Positions 23,189 through 31,634 of a stretch of DNA of 32,478 nucleotides are shown here, one piece after another. The position numbers were made by a program, and so were the translations under genes. Below the pieces are notes generated by a model. The model made no database searches. It was not told the DNA's origin and saw only the letters and a program-made list of their open reading frames with translations. The stretch is from the NCBI GenBank assembly GCA_018971385.1, contig JAGXAY010000016.1, positions 1 to 32,478 on the forward strand. The letters run 5' to 3'. The number at the start of each line of letters is the position of its first letter. Within the stretch, counting starts at the first letter, position 1. The stretch is from Acidobacteriota bacterium (GTDB lineage Bacteria; Actinomycetota; Acidimicrobiia; Acidimicrobiales; RAAP-2).

Positions 23189-23267
23189 TGGTCGGGCTGG
23201 GGAGATTTGAACTCCCGATCTCTCGGCCCCCAGCCGAGCGCTCTAGACCAAACTAAGCCACAGCCCG
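23189..23267 (-). tRNA. tRNA-Pro (anticodon GGG)
   Basis: The minus strand folds as a complete tRNA. The acceptor stem is CGGGCTG with CAGCCCG (7 bp), the D stem GCTT with GAGC, the anticodon stem CTCGG with CCGAG, and the T arm GGGAG-TTCAAAT-CTCCC. The loop CTGGGGG places anticodon GGG at plus-strand 23229-23231, reading CCC and CCU. C1-G72 and discriminator A73 match proline identity. The 3' CCA is encoded (23189-23191) and is followed at once by six T, a likely termination site. TAGAGT (plus-strand 23278-23283) upstream may be the -10 box. Confidence 0.96.
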
Positions 23268-23329
23268 TGGGTTACTCACTCTAGCCGTTAGCGCGTGAGT
23301 CACCCGAACACGAAACGCCCAAGGGGCCT

Positions 23330-23346
23330 CGCTATACTCGCTAGCG
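23330..23346 (+). promoter_or_regulatory. Candidate gltB promoter with overlapping dyad
   Basis: TATACT (23333-23338) is one base from the -10 consensus and places the start about 33 bases before the gltB ATG. It lies within the inverted repeat CGCTA-N7-TAGCG (23330-23334 and 23342-23346), which could be an operator. A matching -35 box is not evident. AAAAGG (23364-23369) is the ribosome site, eight bases before the ATG at 23378. Confidence 0.45.
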
Positions 23347-23377
23347 GGTCAGCGTCGCCCCAGAAAAGGTGACGAGA

Positions 23378-26300
23378 ATGACCCAGACCTCCCCCCTCTA
23401 CGACCCCGCGTTCGAGCACGACGCCTGTGGTGTCGGGATGATTGCCGACCTGACGGCGCGACCCTCCCACGAGACGGTGCGCGACGCCCTCACCATCCTC
23501 GAGAACATGGAGCACCGAGGGGCGAGTGGCGCCGACGTCCACTCCGGTGACGGAGCGGGCCTCCTCGTCCAGATGCCCCACGAGTTCATGCGCCGAGTGT
23601 TCGCGAACGACTCCTTAGAGCCCGGCCACTACGGAGTGGGTTTTTGGATGCTACCCCGGGGGGAGGAGTCCGCCGGTCTCCATGAACGGATCGACGACGT
23701 CTGCCGCAACCTCGGAGTGGCCACTCTCGGGTGGCGCGACGTTCCCGTCAACTCCTCCATCCTCGGTCCGACCTCCGCCGCCACCGAACCCCGCTTCGTG
23801 CACCAGCTCGTCGTGAGTGACGGCGCCCCAGATCTCGAGCGAGCCCTGTTCGTGGCGCGTCGACAAATCGAGAAGGAGACGGCGGCCTACGCCGCCTCGT
23901 TCTCCACTCGAGTACTGATCTACAAGGGCATGCTCACCTCGCCCCAACTACGTCGCTACTTCGACGACCTCCGAGACGAGGGCCTCACGTCGGCGATTGC
24001 CCTCGTGCACTCGCGCTTCTCGACCAACGTTCTGCCGCGCTGGGACCTCGCCCAACCGTTTCGCTACATCGCCCACAACGGCGAAATCAACACCGTGCGG
24101 GGCAACCGGAACTGGATGACGGCTCGCGAGTCGACCCTCGCGAGCGACCTCCTGCCGGCTCCCGTCTCGAGTTTCGCCCCCGTGATCACGCCGGGAATGA
24201 GTGACTCGGCCAGTTTCGACGAGACGGTGGAGTTGCTGGTCCAGGGTGGGCGGTCCCTGCCCCACGCCATCTTGATGATGATTCCCGAGGCCTGGGAGCG
24301 CGCGAGCGCCATGGAGCCGGCGCGACGGGACTTCTACCGCTACCACGCGGCCCTCATGGAGCCCTGGGACGGTCCGGCCTCGGTGAGTTTCTGTGACGGA
24401 CGAGTGGTGGGCGCCGTCCTCGACCGCAACGGTCTGCGCCCGGCGCGCTACTGGGTCACCAAGGATCAGCGGGTGATCTTCGCGTCTGAGGTGGGAGTCC
24501 TCCCCGTCGAGCCCGACAACATCGCCCGCAAGGGACGCCTCCAACCGGGCCGAGTCTTCCTGGTGGACGTCGAAGAGGGCCGCCTCATCGACGACGCCGA
24601 ATTGAAGGCCCAACTGGCCGGGGCCGCCCCCTACGGCGAGTGGCTCGCCGCCCAGCAGGTGAGCCTCGACGAGGTGCCGGCCCAGGAGATGCTGACCCCG
24701 AGTCACGCCAGTGTTCGACTCCACCAGCGCCTCTTCGGCTACTCCGACGAGGACCTGCGTCTCATTCTTCGCCCCATGGCCCAGTCCGGCGAGGAGCCGA
24801 TTGGTTCCATGGGTTCCGACGCGGCGCTTCCGGTGCTCTCCCGTCAGCCCCGGAGCGTCTTTGACTACTTCACTCAACTCTTCGCGCAGGTCACCAATCC
24901 GCCCCTCGACGCCATTCGCGAAGAACTCGTGACCTCCACCCGGGTGACCCTCGGCGGCGAAGACAACCTCCTCACGGAGTCCCCGACCCACTGCCACCAG
25001 ATCGCCCTCGCGTCGCCGGTCCTGACCGTCGAAGAGCTCGCCAAGTTGCGCTACATCGATGAGGCGATGCCCGACTGGGGTTTCCGCGCCGTCGCGCTCG
25101 ACGGCCTCTTTCCGGTGGCGGGCGAGGCGACCTCGGGGGAGCGACTCGCCCGAGCGCTCGACGAACTCTGCGACCAGGTCGTCGACGCGGTCCGCGGGGG
25201 AGCGACACTCGTCGTCCTCTCCGACCGCAACGCCAACGAGGAACTGGCCCCGCTGCCGAGTCTGCTGATGACCTCCGCCGTTCACCACCGGCTCGTCACC
25301 GAGCACCTGCGCACCGCCGCGGCCCTCGTGGTCGAAGCGGGCGACGTGCGCGAAGTGCACCACGTCGCCCTCCTCGTCGGGTTCGGGGCCTCGGCCGTCT
25401 GCCCCTACCTGGCCTACGAGTCCATCGACGACCTTGTCGCGACCGGAGACCTCACCCACGACGCTACGGACGCTCGCTACCACTACGCCAAGGCCCTCAC
25501 GAAGGGTCTCGTGAAGGTGATGTCGAAGATGGGCGTCTCCACGGTCGCCTCCTACGTCGGTAGCCAACTCTTCGAAGCCGTGGGTCTCGACAGTTCCGTT
25601 CTCGACCGTTTCTTTCCGGGCTTTCGCTCCCGGGTGGGTGGGGCGACGCTCGACCGACTCGCCGACGCGGTGTTGGCCGGACATCGCCGCGCCTTTAACC
25701 CCCCGGCGGGCGAACGGGTCGAGATCGTGTCACGGGGCGAGTACCAGTGGCGTCGAGACGGTGAGATTCACCTCTTCAACCCGCGGACCGTGCAGAAGTT
25801 GCAGCACGCCACCCGCGAGAAGCGCTACGACATCTTCCGCGAGTACACCCGCATGGTCGACGATCAGGCTCGCGCGGAGGTCACCCTGCGTTCCCTCCTC
25901 CGACTAAAGAAGGCTCCGGTCCCGGTTCCCCTCGAGGAGGTGGAGAGCGCCTCGTCCATCCTGGCCCGCTTCTCCACCGGAGCGATGTCCTACGGCTCAA
26001 TCTCCGAAGAGGCTCACACCACTCTCGCCATCGCGATGAACCGCCTGGGCGCGAAGTCCAACACCGGCGAAGGGGGAGAGGACGAGGAGCGCTTCGACAC
26101 CTCCGACCCGAGTCGGAATCGACGGAGCGCCATCAAGCAGGTGGCCTCCGGCCGATTCGGCGTGACCTCGCGCTACCTGGTGAACGCCGACGACCTCCAG
26201 ATCAAGATGGCTCAGGGGGCCAAGCCCGGCGAGGGCGGACAACTACCCGGTTCCAAGGTCTACCCGTGGATCGCGGCCACCCGTCACTCCACCCCCGGTG

Positions 26301-27820
26301 TGGGGCTCATTTCACCCCCGCCCCACCACGACATCTACTCCATCGAAGACCTCGCTCAGTTGATCTACGACCTGAAGAACGCCAACGACCAGGCCCGGAT
26401 TCACGTCAAGTTGGTCTCCGAACAGGGCGTGGGCACCATCGCCGCGGGAGTCGCGAAGGCTCACGCCGACGTGGTCCTCATCTCCGGCCACGACGGCGGC
26501 ACGGGAGCGGCCCCGCTCACGTCACTGAAGCACGCCGGAACACCCTGGGAGCTCGGCCTCGCCGAAACTCACCAAACTCTCGCCATGAACGGACTGCGCT
26601 CGCGCATCACGGTGCAGGTGGACGGGCAACTGAAGACCGGTCGGGACGTCGTCATCGCGGCCCTCCTCGGCGCCGAGGAGTTCGGATTCGCCACCGCGCC
26701 CCTCGTCGTCTCGGGCTGCATCATGATGCGGGTGTGCCACCTCGACACCTGCCCGGTCGGCATTGCCACCCAGAATCCCGAGTTGCGGGCCCGCTTCAGC
26801 GGCCAGCCCGAGTTCGTGGAGAACTTCTTCCAGTTCATCGCCGAGGAGGTGCGTGAATACCTCGCCGAGATGGGGGCGCGCTCGCTCGACGAGATCATCG
26901 GCGACGTCTCGAAACTGGAGGTCGCCGCACTCGAGGACGAGACCAACACTCTCGACCTGTCACCCCTCCTCGCCGAGACCCCCGTCGATCAGCGTCGACG
27001 CACTCAGGCGCAAGACCACGGTCTCGCCCAGGCCCTCGACTGGAAGTTCATGTCCGAGGCCCTCTCGGCTCTCGAGACCAACGAACCGGTGCACCTCTCC
27101 TTCGACGTCGCCAACACCCAGCGCGCCGTGGGGACCCTGACCGGCTCCGCGATGACGAGAACCCTCAAGGAACGTCGAGCGCCGGAGGACCTCGTGACCG
27201 TCGAACTGACGGGATCGGCCGGACAGTCCCTCGGGGCCTTTATTCCCCAGGGTCTCACGCTCCGCCTGCACGGGGACGCGAACGACTACGCGGGTAAGGG
27301 CCTGTCGGGGGGTCGGGTTATCGTCCAACCGGCCGCTCAGGCCACCTTCGCCGCCGAGGAGAACATCATCGCCGGCAACGTCATCGGTTACGGCGCGACC
27401 AGCGGCGAGATCTTCGTCCGAGGAGTCGTGGGAGAGCGTTGCGCAGTGCGCAACTCCGGGGCCACCATCGTGGTGGAGGGCACCGGCGACCACGCCTGCG
27501 AGTACATGACGGGGGGAGTCGTCGTTATTCTCGGACGAGTCGGACGCAATCTCGCGGCCGGAATGTCGGGGGGGACTCTCTACCTCTACGACCCCGAGTC
27601 CGCCGTCCACAGCCACCTCTCGGCGGGGGTCTACGAAATCGACCCCCTCGAAGCGGAGGACGACGAGCGACTCTTCCACCTGCTCACCCGATACCACCAG
27701 GAGACCGACTCCACCCGCGCCCGAGAGATTCTCGACGCGTGGCGAGTCGAAAGGATGAACTTCGTGCGAATCGAGACCTCCGAGTACCAGCGCGTGCGAG
27801 ACGAGATGCGCCATGGGTAA
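23378..27820 (+). CDS. gltB: Glutamate synthase large subunit
   Basis: GltB transfers the amide of glutamine to 2-oxoglutarate, the GOGAT half of ammonium assimilation. The 1480-residue protein has the full domain order. A class II glutaminase domain has nucleophile Cys17 (HDACGVG) exposed after removal of the preceding residues. A central domain covers about 460-750 and the FMN synthase barrel about 800-1180. The C-terminal GXGXG beta-helix covers about 1230-1440. The 3Fe-4S cysteines are at 1114, 1120 and 1125 (CIMMRVCHLDTC). The ATG at 23378 is preferred over the in-frame GTG at 23369 because of the AAAAGG spacing. gltD follows with an eight-base overlap. Confidence 0.97.
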   Translation: MTQTSPLYDPAFEHDACGVGMIADLTARPSHETVRDALTILENMEHRGASGADVHSGDGAGLLVQMPHEFMRRVFANDSLEPGHYGVGFWMLPRGEESAGLHERIDDVCRNLGVATLGWRDVPVNSSILGPTSAATEPRFVHQLVVSDGAPDLERALFVARRQIEKETAAYAASFSTRVLIYKGMLTSPQLRRYFDDLRDEGLTSAIALVHSRFSTNVLPRWDLAQPFRYIAHNGEINTVRGNRNWMTARESTLASDLLPAPVSSFAPVITPGMSDSASFDETVELLVQGGRSLPHAILMMIPEAWERASAMEPARRDFYRYHAALMEPWDGPASVSFCDGRVVGAVLDRNGLRPARYWVTKDQRVIFASEVGVLPVEPDNIARKGRLQPGRVFLVDVEEGRLIDDAELKAQLAGAAPYGEWLAAQQVSLDEVPAQEMLTPSHASVRLHQRLFGYSDEDLRLILRPMAQSGEEPIGSMGSDAALPVLSRQPRSVFDYFTQLFAQVTNPPLDAIREELVTSTRVTLGGEDNLLTESPTHCHQIALASPVLTVEELAKLRYIDEAMPDWGFRAVALDGLFPVAGEATSGERLARALDELCDQVVDAVRGGATLVVLSDRNANEELAPLPSLLMTSAVHHRLVTEHLRTAAALVVEAGDVREVHHVALLVGFGASAVCPYLAYESIDDLVATGDLTHDATDARYHYAKALTKGLVKVMSKMGVSTVASYVGSQLFEAVGLDSSVLDRFFPGFRSRVGGATLDRLADAVLAGHRRAFNPPAGERVEIVSRGEYQWRRDGEIHLFNPRTVQKLQHATREKRYDIFREYTRMVDDQARAEVTLRSLLRLKKAPVPVPLEEVESASSILARFSTGAMSYGSISEEAHTTLAIAMNRLGAKSNTGEGGEDEERFDTSDPSRNRRSAIKQVASGRFGVTSRYLVNADDLQIKMAQGAKPGEGGQLPGSKVYPWIAATRHSTPGVGLISPPPHHDIYSIEDLAQLIYDLKNANDQARIHVKLVSEQGVGTIAAGVAKAHADVVLISGHDGGTGAAPLTSLKHAGTPWELGLAETHQTLAMNGLRSRITVQVDGQLKTGRDVVIAALLGAEEFGFATAPLVVSGCIMMRVCHLDTCPVGIATQNPELRARFSGQPEFVENFFQFIAEEVREYLAEMGARSLDEIIGDVSKLEVAALEDETNTLDLSPLLAETPVDQRRRTQAQDHGLAQALDWKFMSEALSALETNEPVHLSFDVANTQRAVGTLTGSAMTRTLKERRAPEDLVTVELTGSAGQSLGAFIPQGLTLRLHGDANDYAGKGLSGGRVIVQPAAQATFAAEENIIAGNVIGYGATSGEIFVRGVVGERCAVRNSGATIVVEGTGDHACEYMTGGVVVILGRVGRNLAAGMSGGTLYLYDPESAVHSHLSAGVYEIDPLEAEDDERLFHLLTRYHQETDSTRAREILDAWRVERMNFVRIETSEYQRVRDEMRHG

Positions 27821-29243
27821 GCCCACCGGTTTTCTCGAGTATCCCCGCGAGACTCCGGCCCACCGGCCGGTCGCGGTGCGCCTGCGCGACTGGCGCGAGG
27901 TGTACGAACCCCAGAGCGACGAGGCCATCGCCACTCAAGGAGCGCGGTGCATGGACTGCGGCATTCCGTTCTGCATGCAGGGCTGCCCCCTCGGCAACCG
28001 GATTCCCGTCTTCAACGACCACGTGTACCAGGGGCGTTGGGACCGCGCCGCGGCCCAGTTGCTCGCCACGAACAACTTCCCCGAGTTCACTGGTCGACTC
28101 TGTCCCGCGCCCTGCGAGTCGGCCTGCGTGGTCGGCATCTCCGGTGATCCCGTCACCATCGAACGGATCGAGCTCCAGACCATCGAACACGCCTACGCCC
28201 TCGGTCTCCCGGTGCAGAGCGCGCCGAGCGAGGAGAGTGGTCGCTCCGTCGCCGTCGTCGGTTCGGGTCCCTCGGGCCTCGCCTGCGCCGCGCAACTGCG
28301 TAGCGCCGGCCACCGAGTCGAAGTCTTCGAGCGAAACGACCGTATCGGCGGCCTCCTGCGCTACGGCATTCCCGAGTTCAAGATGGAAAAGGCCGTCCTC
28401 GACCGCCGTCTGCGGGAGATGGAGGGCGTGGGCATCGTCTTTCACCCCTCCTCACCCATCGGTGAGAACGGGGAGTCTCTGGAGTCGTTGCGCGCCCGTT
28501 TTGACGCCGTCGTCCTGGCTCTCGGCTCCACTATTCCCCGACTCATTCCCGTTCCCGGGGCCGAACTCCGGGGGGTCTACCCGGCGATGACCTTCCTCGA
28601 GGCGGCGACGAGAGAGGTCCACGGGGGACCGGCGAGTCCCTACAGCGCCGCGGGGCACCACGTCATCATTCTGGGTGGTGGCGACACCGGAGCGGACTGC
28701 CTCGGTACGGCGCACCGCCAGGGCGCGCTCTCGGTGACGCAGGTCGAAATCATGGACACACCTCCGACGACTCGTCCCGCCGAACAGCCGTGGCCGATGA
28801 TGCCCCGCCTCTACAAGGTCACCTCGGCCCACGAAGAGGGTGGAGAGCGGGTCTTTTCGACCGAAACTCTCGAGTTTCGGGGCGACGACGCGGTACGCGA
28901 GATCGTCCTGCGAAACAACCAGAGCGGCGAGGTTCACTCGCAACCGGCCGATCTCGTTCTCATCGCCGCCGGCTTCGTCGGACCGGAACTCTCGGCCCTC
29001 GGACTCGCCCAGCCCGAGTCCACCACTACCCGGGGAACCCTTCAGGTCGACGACACCTGGCGCGTGGCCGGAGTGGGGGAGGGCTCCGGGGTCTTCGCCT
29101 GCGGCGACGCGGTGCGGGGTCAGTCTCTCATCGTCTGGGCCATCGCCGAGGGTCGTTCCGCCGCGGCGGGAGTCGACGCCTACCTGAGAGAGACGGCGAG
29201 CGCCCTGCCCGCACCGATCACTCCCTACCAGCTTTCGTGGTAG
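27813..29243 (+). CDS. gltD: Glutamate synthase small subunit
   Basis: GltD supplies electrons from NADPH, through FAD and two 4Fe-4S clusters, to GltB. The 476-residue protein has the N-terminal cysteine set RCMDCGIPFCMQGC (Cys46, 49, 54, 58) and the second set CPAPCESAC (Cys97, 101, 105). The FAD loop VVGSGPSGL lies near residue 150 and the NAD(P)-binding GGGDTGADC near residue 287. A typical ERNDRIGGLLRYGIP segment and the closing CGDAVRGQSLIVWAI block are present. The ATG overlaps the gltB stop by eight bases, so the subunits are probably made in balanced amounts. Confidence 0.97.
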   Translation: MGKPTGFLEYPRETPAHRPVAVRLRDWREVYEPQSDEAIATQGARCMDCGIPFCMQGCPLGNRIPVFNDHVYQGRWDRAAAQLLATNNFPEFTGRLCPAPCESACVVGISGDPVTIERIELQTIEHAYALGLPVQSAPSEESGRSVAVVGSGPSGLACAAQLRSAGHRVEVFERNDRIGGLLRYGIPEFKMEKAVLDRRLREMEGVGIVFHPSSPIGENGESLESLRARFDAVVLALGSTIPRLIPVPGAELRGVYPAMTFLEAATREVHGGPASPYSAAGHHVIILGGGDTGADCLGTAHRQGALSVTQVEIMDTPPTTRPAEQPWPMMPRLYKVTSAHEEGGERVFSTETLEFRGDDAVREIVLRNNQSGEVHSQPADLVLIAAGFVGPELSALGLAQPESTTTRGTLQVDDTWRVAGVGEGSGVFACGDAVRGQSLIVWAIAEGRSAAAGVDAYLRETASALPAPITPYQLSW

Positions 29244-29251
29244 CGAGGCTC

Positions 29252-29267
29252 TAGCATCGGGGGGGAG
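29252..29267 (+). promoter_or_regulatory. Candidate promoter and ribosome site of the acyl-CoA ligase
   Basis: TAGCAT (29252-29257) fits TANNNT and ends ten bases before the ATG at 29268, with a G-run ending GGGGAG directly against the start. The spacing would give a leader of only a few bases. The gene may instead be read through from gltD, since the gap is 24 bp. Confidence 0.3.
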
Positions 29268-30887
29268 ATGACCTCTTTCCCCTCCACTATGCAGGTCGCG
29301 CCCCTCACGGTTCGTGACATCGTTCATCACGCCGAACGGGTCTACTCCGATCGTCGAATCTTCACCGTCGAAGCCGACGGCGTCCGCGAGGCGACCTTCG
29401 CCGAGGTCATCAGTCGGGCCCGGCGACTCGCGACAGCGTTGGAGAACCTCGGTGTCACGCGAGGCGAGCGCGTCGCCACGCTCATGTGGAACAACCAGGA
29501 ACACCTCGAGGCCTACGTCGCCGTTCCAACCATGGGCGCGGTACTGCACACCCTCAACCTGCGTCTCTTTCCCGACCAGCTCGCGTACGTCATCAACGAC
29601 GCCGACGACGCCGTCATTATCGCCGACGCGAGCGTGCTCGGCCTCATCGCCCGCATCCGTGACCGAATCTCACCGCGCCACCTCATTGTCCGGGGTACGC
29701 CGGAGGACTCCTACGGTCTCGAGTTCCTCGACTACGAAGAGTTACTCGCCACGGTGGACAACGACGACTACTCCTGGCCCGACCTCGACGAGAACACTCC
29801 CGCCATCGCCTGCTACACCTCGGGCACGACGGGTGATCCCAAGGGCGTGGTGTACTCCCACCGCTCGCTCTGGTTGCACTCACTCGCGATCCAGACTCAG
29901 AACTCCATCGCCCTCGGCGAGTCGGACCGGGCCCTGCTCGTGGTACCGATGTTCCACGTCAACGCGTGGGGCATGCCCTACGGGGGTCTATGGTGCGGCG
30001 CCGATCTCGTGATGCCCCAGATGTTCTTGAAGGGTGAGCACCTCGCGAGCACCATCCAGCAACTTCGGCCCACCCTGGCGCTCGGGGTTCCCACCATCTG
30101 GATGGACCTCCTGCGCGCCGCGACGACGGGGGAGTACGACCTCTCCTCCTTGAGAGTTCTCGTGGCGGGCGGAGCGGCCGTTCCGGCCACGCTCATCCGG
30201 GCCTACCGCGATCAGCTCGGACTGACCGTTCTCCAGGGCTGGGGCATGACCGAAACGAGTCCCCTCGTGGCCGTCGCCGTCCCGCCGATCGGGGCGGAGG
30301 GGGAGGACGAGATCACCTACCGCGCGAAGACGGGCCGGCTCGTCGCCGGAGTCGAGATTCGCGTCGTGAACGAGGAGGGCGAGGTCCTCCCCCACGACGG
30401 AAAGAGTGTCGGGGAGTTGGAACTGCGCGGACCCTGGATCGCCGCCAGTTACATCAAGGGTCGCGAGCCCGACTCCTTCCACGACGGCTGGCTGCGCACC
30501 GGGGACATCGGCACCGTGGACGCTCGCGGCTTCATCGTGATCTCCGATCGGCGTAAGGACGTCATTAAGTCGGGGGGCGAGTGGATCAGCTCGGTCGAAC
30601 TCGAAAATCTGGTCATGGGTCACCCGAGCGTGCACCAGGCGGCCGTAATCGCGGTACCCCACGAGCGCTGGCAGGAACGCCCCCTCTGCCTCGTGGTTCT
30701 GCGCGAAGGCGAGGACCTTGACGTGGAGGACCTGCGCCGCCACCTCGCCCCCCACGTGGCGTCCTGGTGGATTCCGGAGTTCTGGGCGACCCTGCCGGAG
30801 ATGCCCCTCACGAGCGTCGGCAAGTTCGACAAGCGCGAACTGCGCCGTCGACACGGCGAGGGCGAGATTGAGGTCGTGAGTGTCTGA
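29268..30887 (+). CDS. Acyl-CoA ligase (AlkK/FadD type, AMP-forming)
   Basis: A 539-residue ANL-superfamily ligase that activates a medium- or long-chain carboxylic acid to its CoA thioester. The ATP loop [18 protein letters not shown] (near residue 185), the GWGMTETSP block, the hinge region [15 protein letters not shown] and the C-terminal catalytic lysine in [12 protein letters not shown] are complete. The [12 protein letters not shown] segment is typical of the AlkK-like medium-chain group. Chain length cannot be predicted from sequence alone. The ATG is at 29268. Its stop overlaps the next small gene by eight bases. Together with acs, this gives two acyl-CoA-forming enzymes in the window, but they are 10 kb apart. 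Confidence 0.93.
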   Translation: MTSFPSTMQVAPLTVRDIVHHAERVYSDRRIFTVEADGVREATFAEVISRARRLATALENLGVTRGERVATLMWNNQEHLEAYVAVPTMGAVLHTLNLRLFPDQLAYVINDADDAVIIADASVLGLIARIRDRISPRHLIVRGTPEDSYGLEFLDYEELLATVDNDDYSWPDLDENTPAIACYTSGTTGDPKGVVYSHRSLWLHSLAIQTQNSIALGESDRALLVVPMFHVNAWGMPYGGLWCGADLVMPQMFLKGEHLASTIQQLRPTLALGVPTIWMDLLRAATTGEYDLSSLRVLVAGGAAVPATLIRAYRDQLGLTVLQGWGMTETSPLVAVAVPPIGAEGEDEITYRAKTGRLVAGVEIRVVNEEGEVLPHDGKSVGELELRGPWIAASYIKGREPDSFHDGWLRTGDIGTVDARGFIVISDRRKDVIKSGGEWISSVELENLVMGHPSVHQAAVIAVPHERWQERPLCLVVLREGEDLDVEDLRRHLAPHVASWWIPEFWATLPEMPLTSVGKFDKRELRRRHGEGEIEVVSV

Positions 30888-31080
30888 AACGCTCAGCGAT
30901 CTGGCCGACCAGGTCTCGGCGCTCGAGCGTCGCGTCTCCGACGCGCTCTACGACGCACTGCGCGCCCAGGTGCGCGACGAGGACGCCGAGAACGCGAAGG
31001 AACTAGAGAAACGTCTCGCCAAAGTTCGCCGGAGTCTCATCAAGGCCGAGTCCCTCCTTCGAGGAGCCGTCGAGGACTAA
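30880..31080 (+). CDS. Small coiled-coil hypothetical protein
   Basis: A 66-residue, highly charged, all-helical protein, with heptad-like spacing of Leu, Val and Ala (LADQVSALERRV, LEKRLAKVRRSLIKAESLL), so it probably forms a coiled coil. There is no signal peptide, cysteine or membrane segment. The GTG at 30880 lies inside the end of the acyl-CoA ligase gene, giving an eight-base overlap that suggests coupled translation. Codon composition matches its neighbours. I do not recognise the family. The stop overlaps the stop of the convergent DUF664 gene. Confidence 0.65.
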   Translation: MSETLSDLADQVSALERRVSDALYDALRAQVRDEDAENAKELEKRLAKVRRSLIKAESLLRGAVED

Positions 31081-31634
31081 GCAAAGGGATCCGGCCAGTC
31101 GGGGTCCGGGTCTTCACCGACCCGTCCGTCGAGCGACTCGCGAATAAGGTCCGCGTGGCCGGTGTGCCGGCCGTACTCTTCGAGAAGGTCCACGAGGAGA
31201 CGACGCACGCTCGCGCGTGTTCCGTCCGACCAGGACACCGCACTGGGGGCATCGAGCCCCTGGTTCTTCACGACGTCTCCGATGTCGGTGCGCACTCGGC
31301 GCACCGTGTCGTCGTAGAGGGCGTAAAGAGTGGTGCTGGTCTGGTCGTTCGCCCAGAGAAACTCGCCCCCGTCGTGGTCCCCGAGCCGCTCCACCCACGC
31401 CGGGGACAGCTCGCGCCCGCGAATCTTCACCCCCACCGCGTACTCCTCCACCAGGGCGAGGTGGGCGAGGAGGCCCCCGAGAGTGAGCGACGACGACGCG
31501 AGTCGGTGCCTCAACTGCTCGTCGGTCAGTCCGTCACACTTGTACCGAAAGGTGGCCCGCTGACGGTCAAGGGCACCGAGAAGGTGCTCGACCTCACTAC
31601 CCGCGAGGGGTGGTTCGAAGAAGGGCGTGCTCAC
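31077..31634 (-). CDS. DinB-like (DUF664) mycothiol-dependent-enzyme-type protein
   Basis: A 185-residue protein of the DinB/YfiT-like four-helix superfamily, DUF664 group, found mainly in actinobacteria. DinB-fold members bind a divalent metal through three histidines and some act as thiol-S-transferases using mycothiol or bacillithiol. Candidate ligands here are His58 (LLAHLALVEEYAV) and the His157/His160 pair in EYGRHTGHADLIRE. The N-terminal region and the LLDRQRATFRYKCDGL-type helix fit the family. The substrate is unknown. The GTG start at 31634 overlaps the upstream LOG gene stop by four bases, so the two are probably co-transcribed. Confidence 0.85.
   Translation of the reverse strand: MSTPFFEPPLAGSEVEHLLGALDRQRATFRYKCDGLTDEQLRHRLASSSLTLGGLLAHLALVEEYAVGVKIRGRELSPAWVERLGDHDGGEFLWANDQTSTTLYALYDDTVRRVRTDIGDVVKNQGLDAPSAVSWSDGTRASVRRLLVDLLEEYGRHTGHADLIRESLDGRVGEDPDPDWPDPFA

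Noticed and set aside
23948-25684. 578-residue open frame antisense to gltB
   Set aside because: Long stop-free antisense frames are expected opposite G+C-rich genes. The sequence is His/Gly/Asp-rich with no domain and no start signals.
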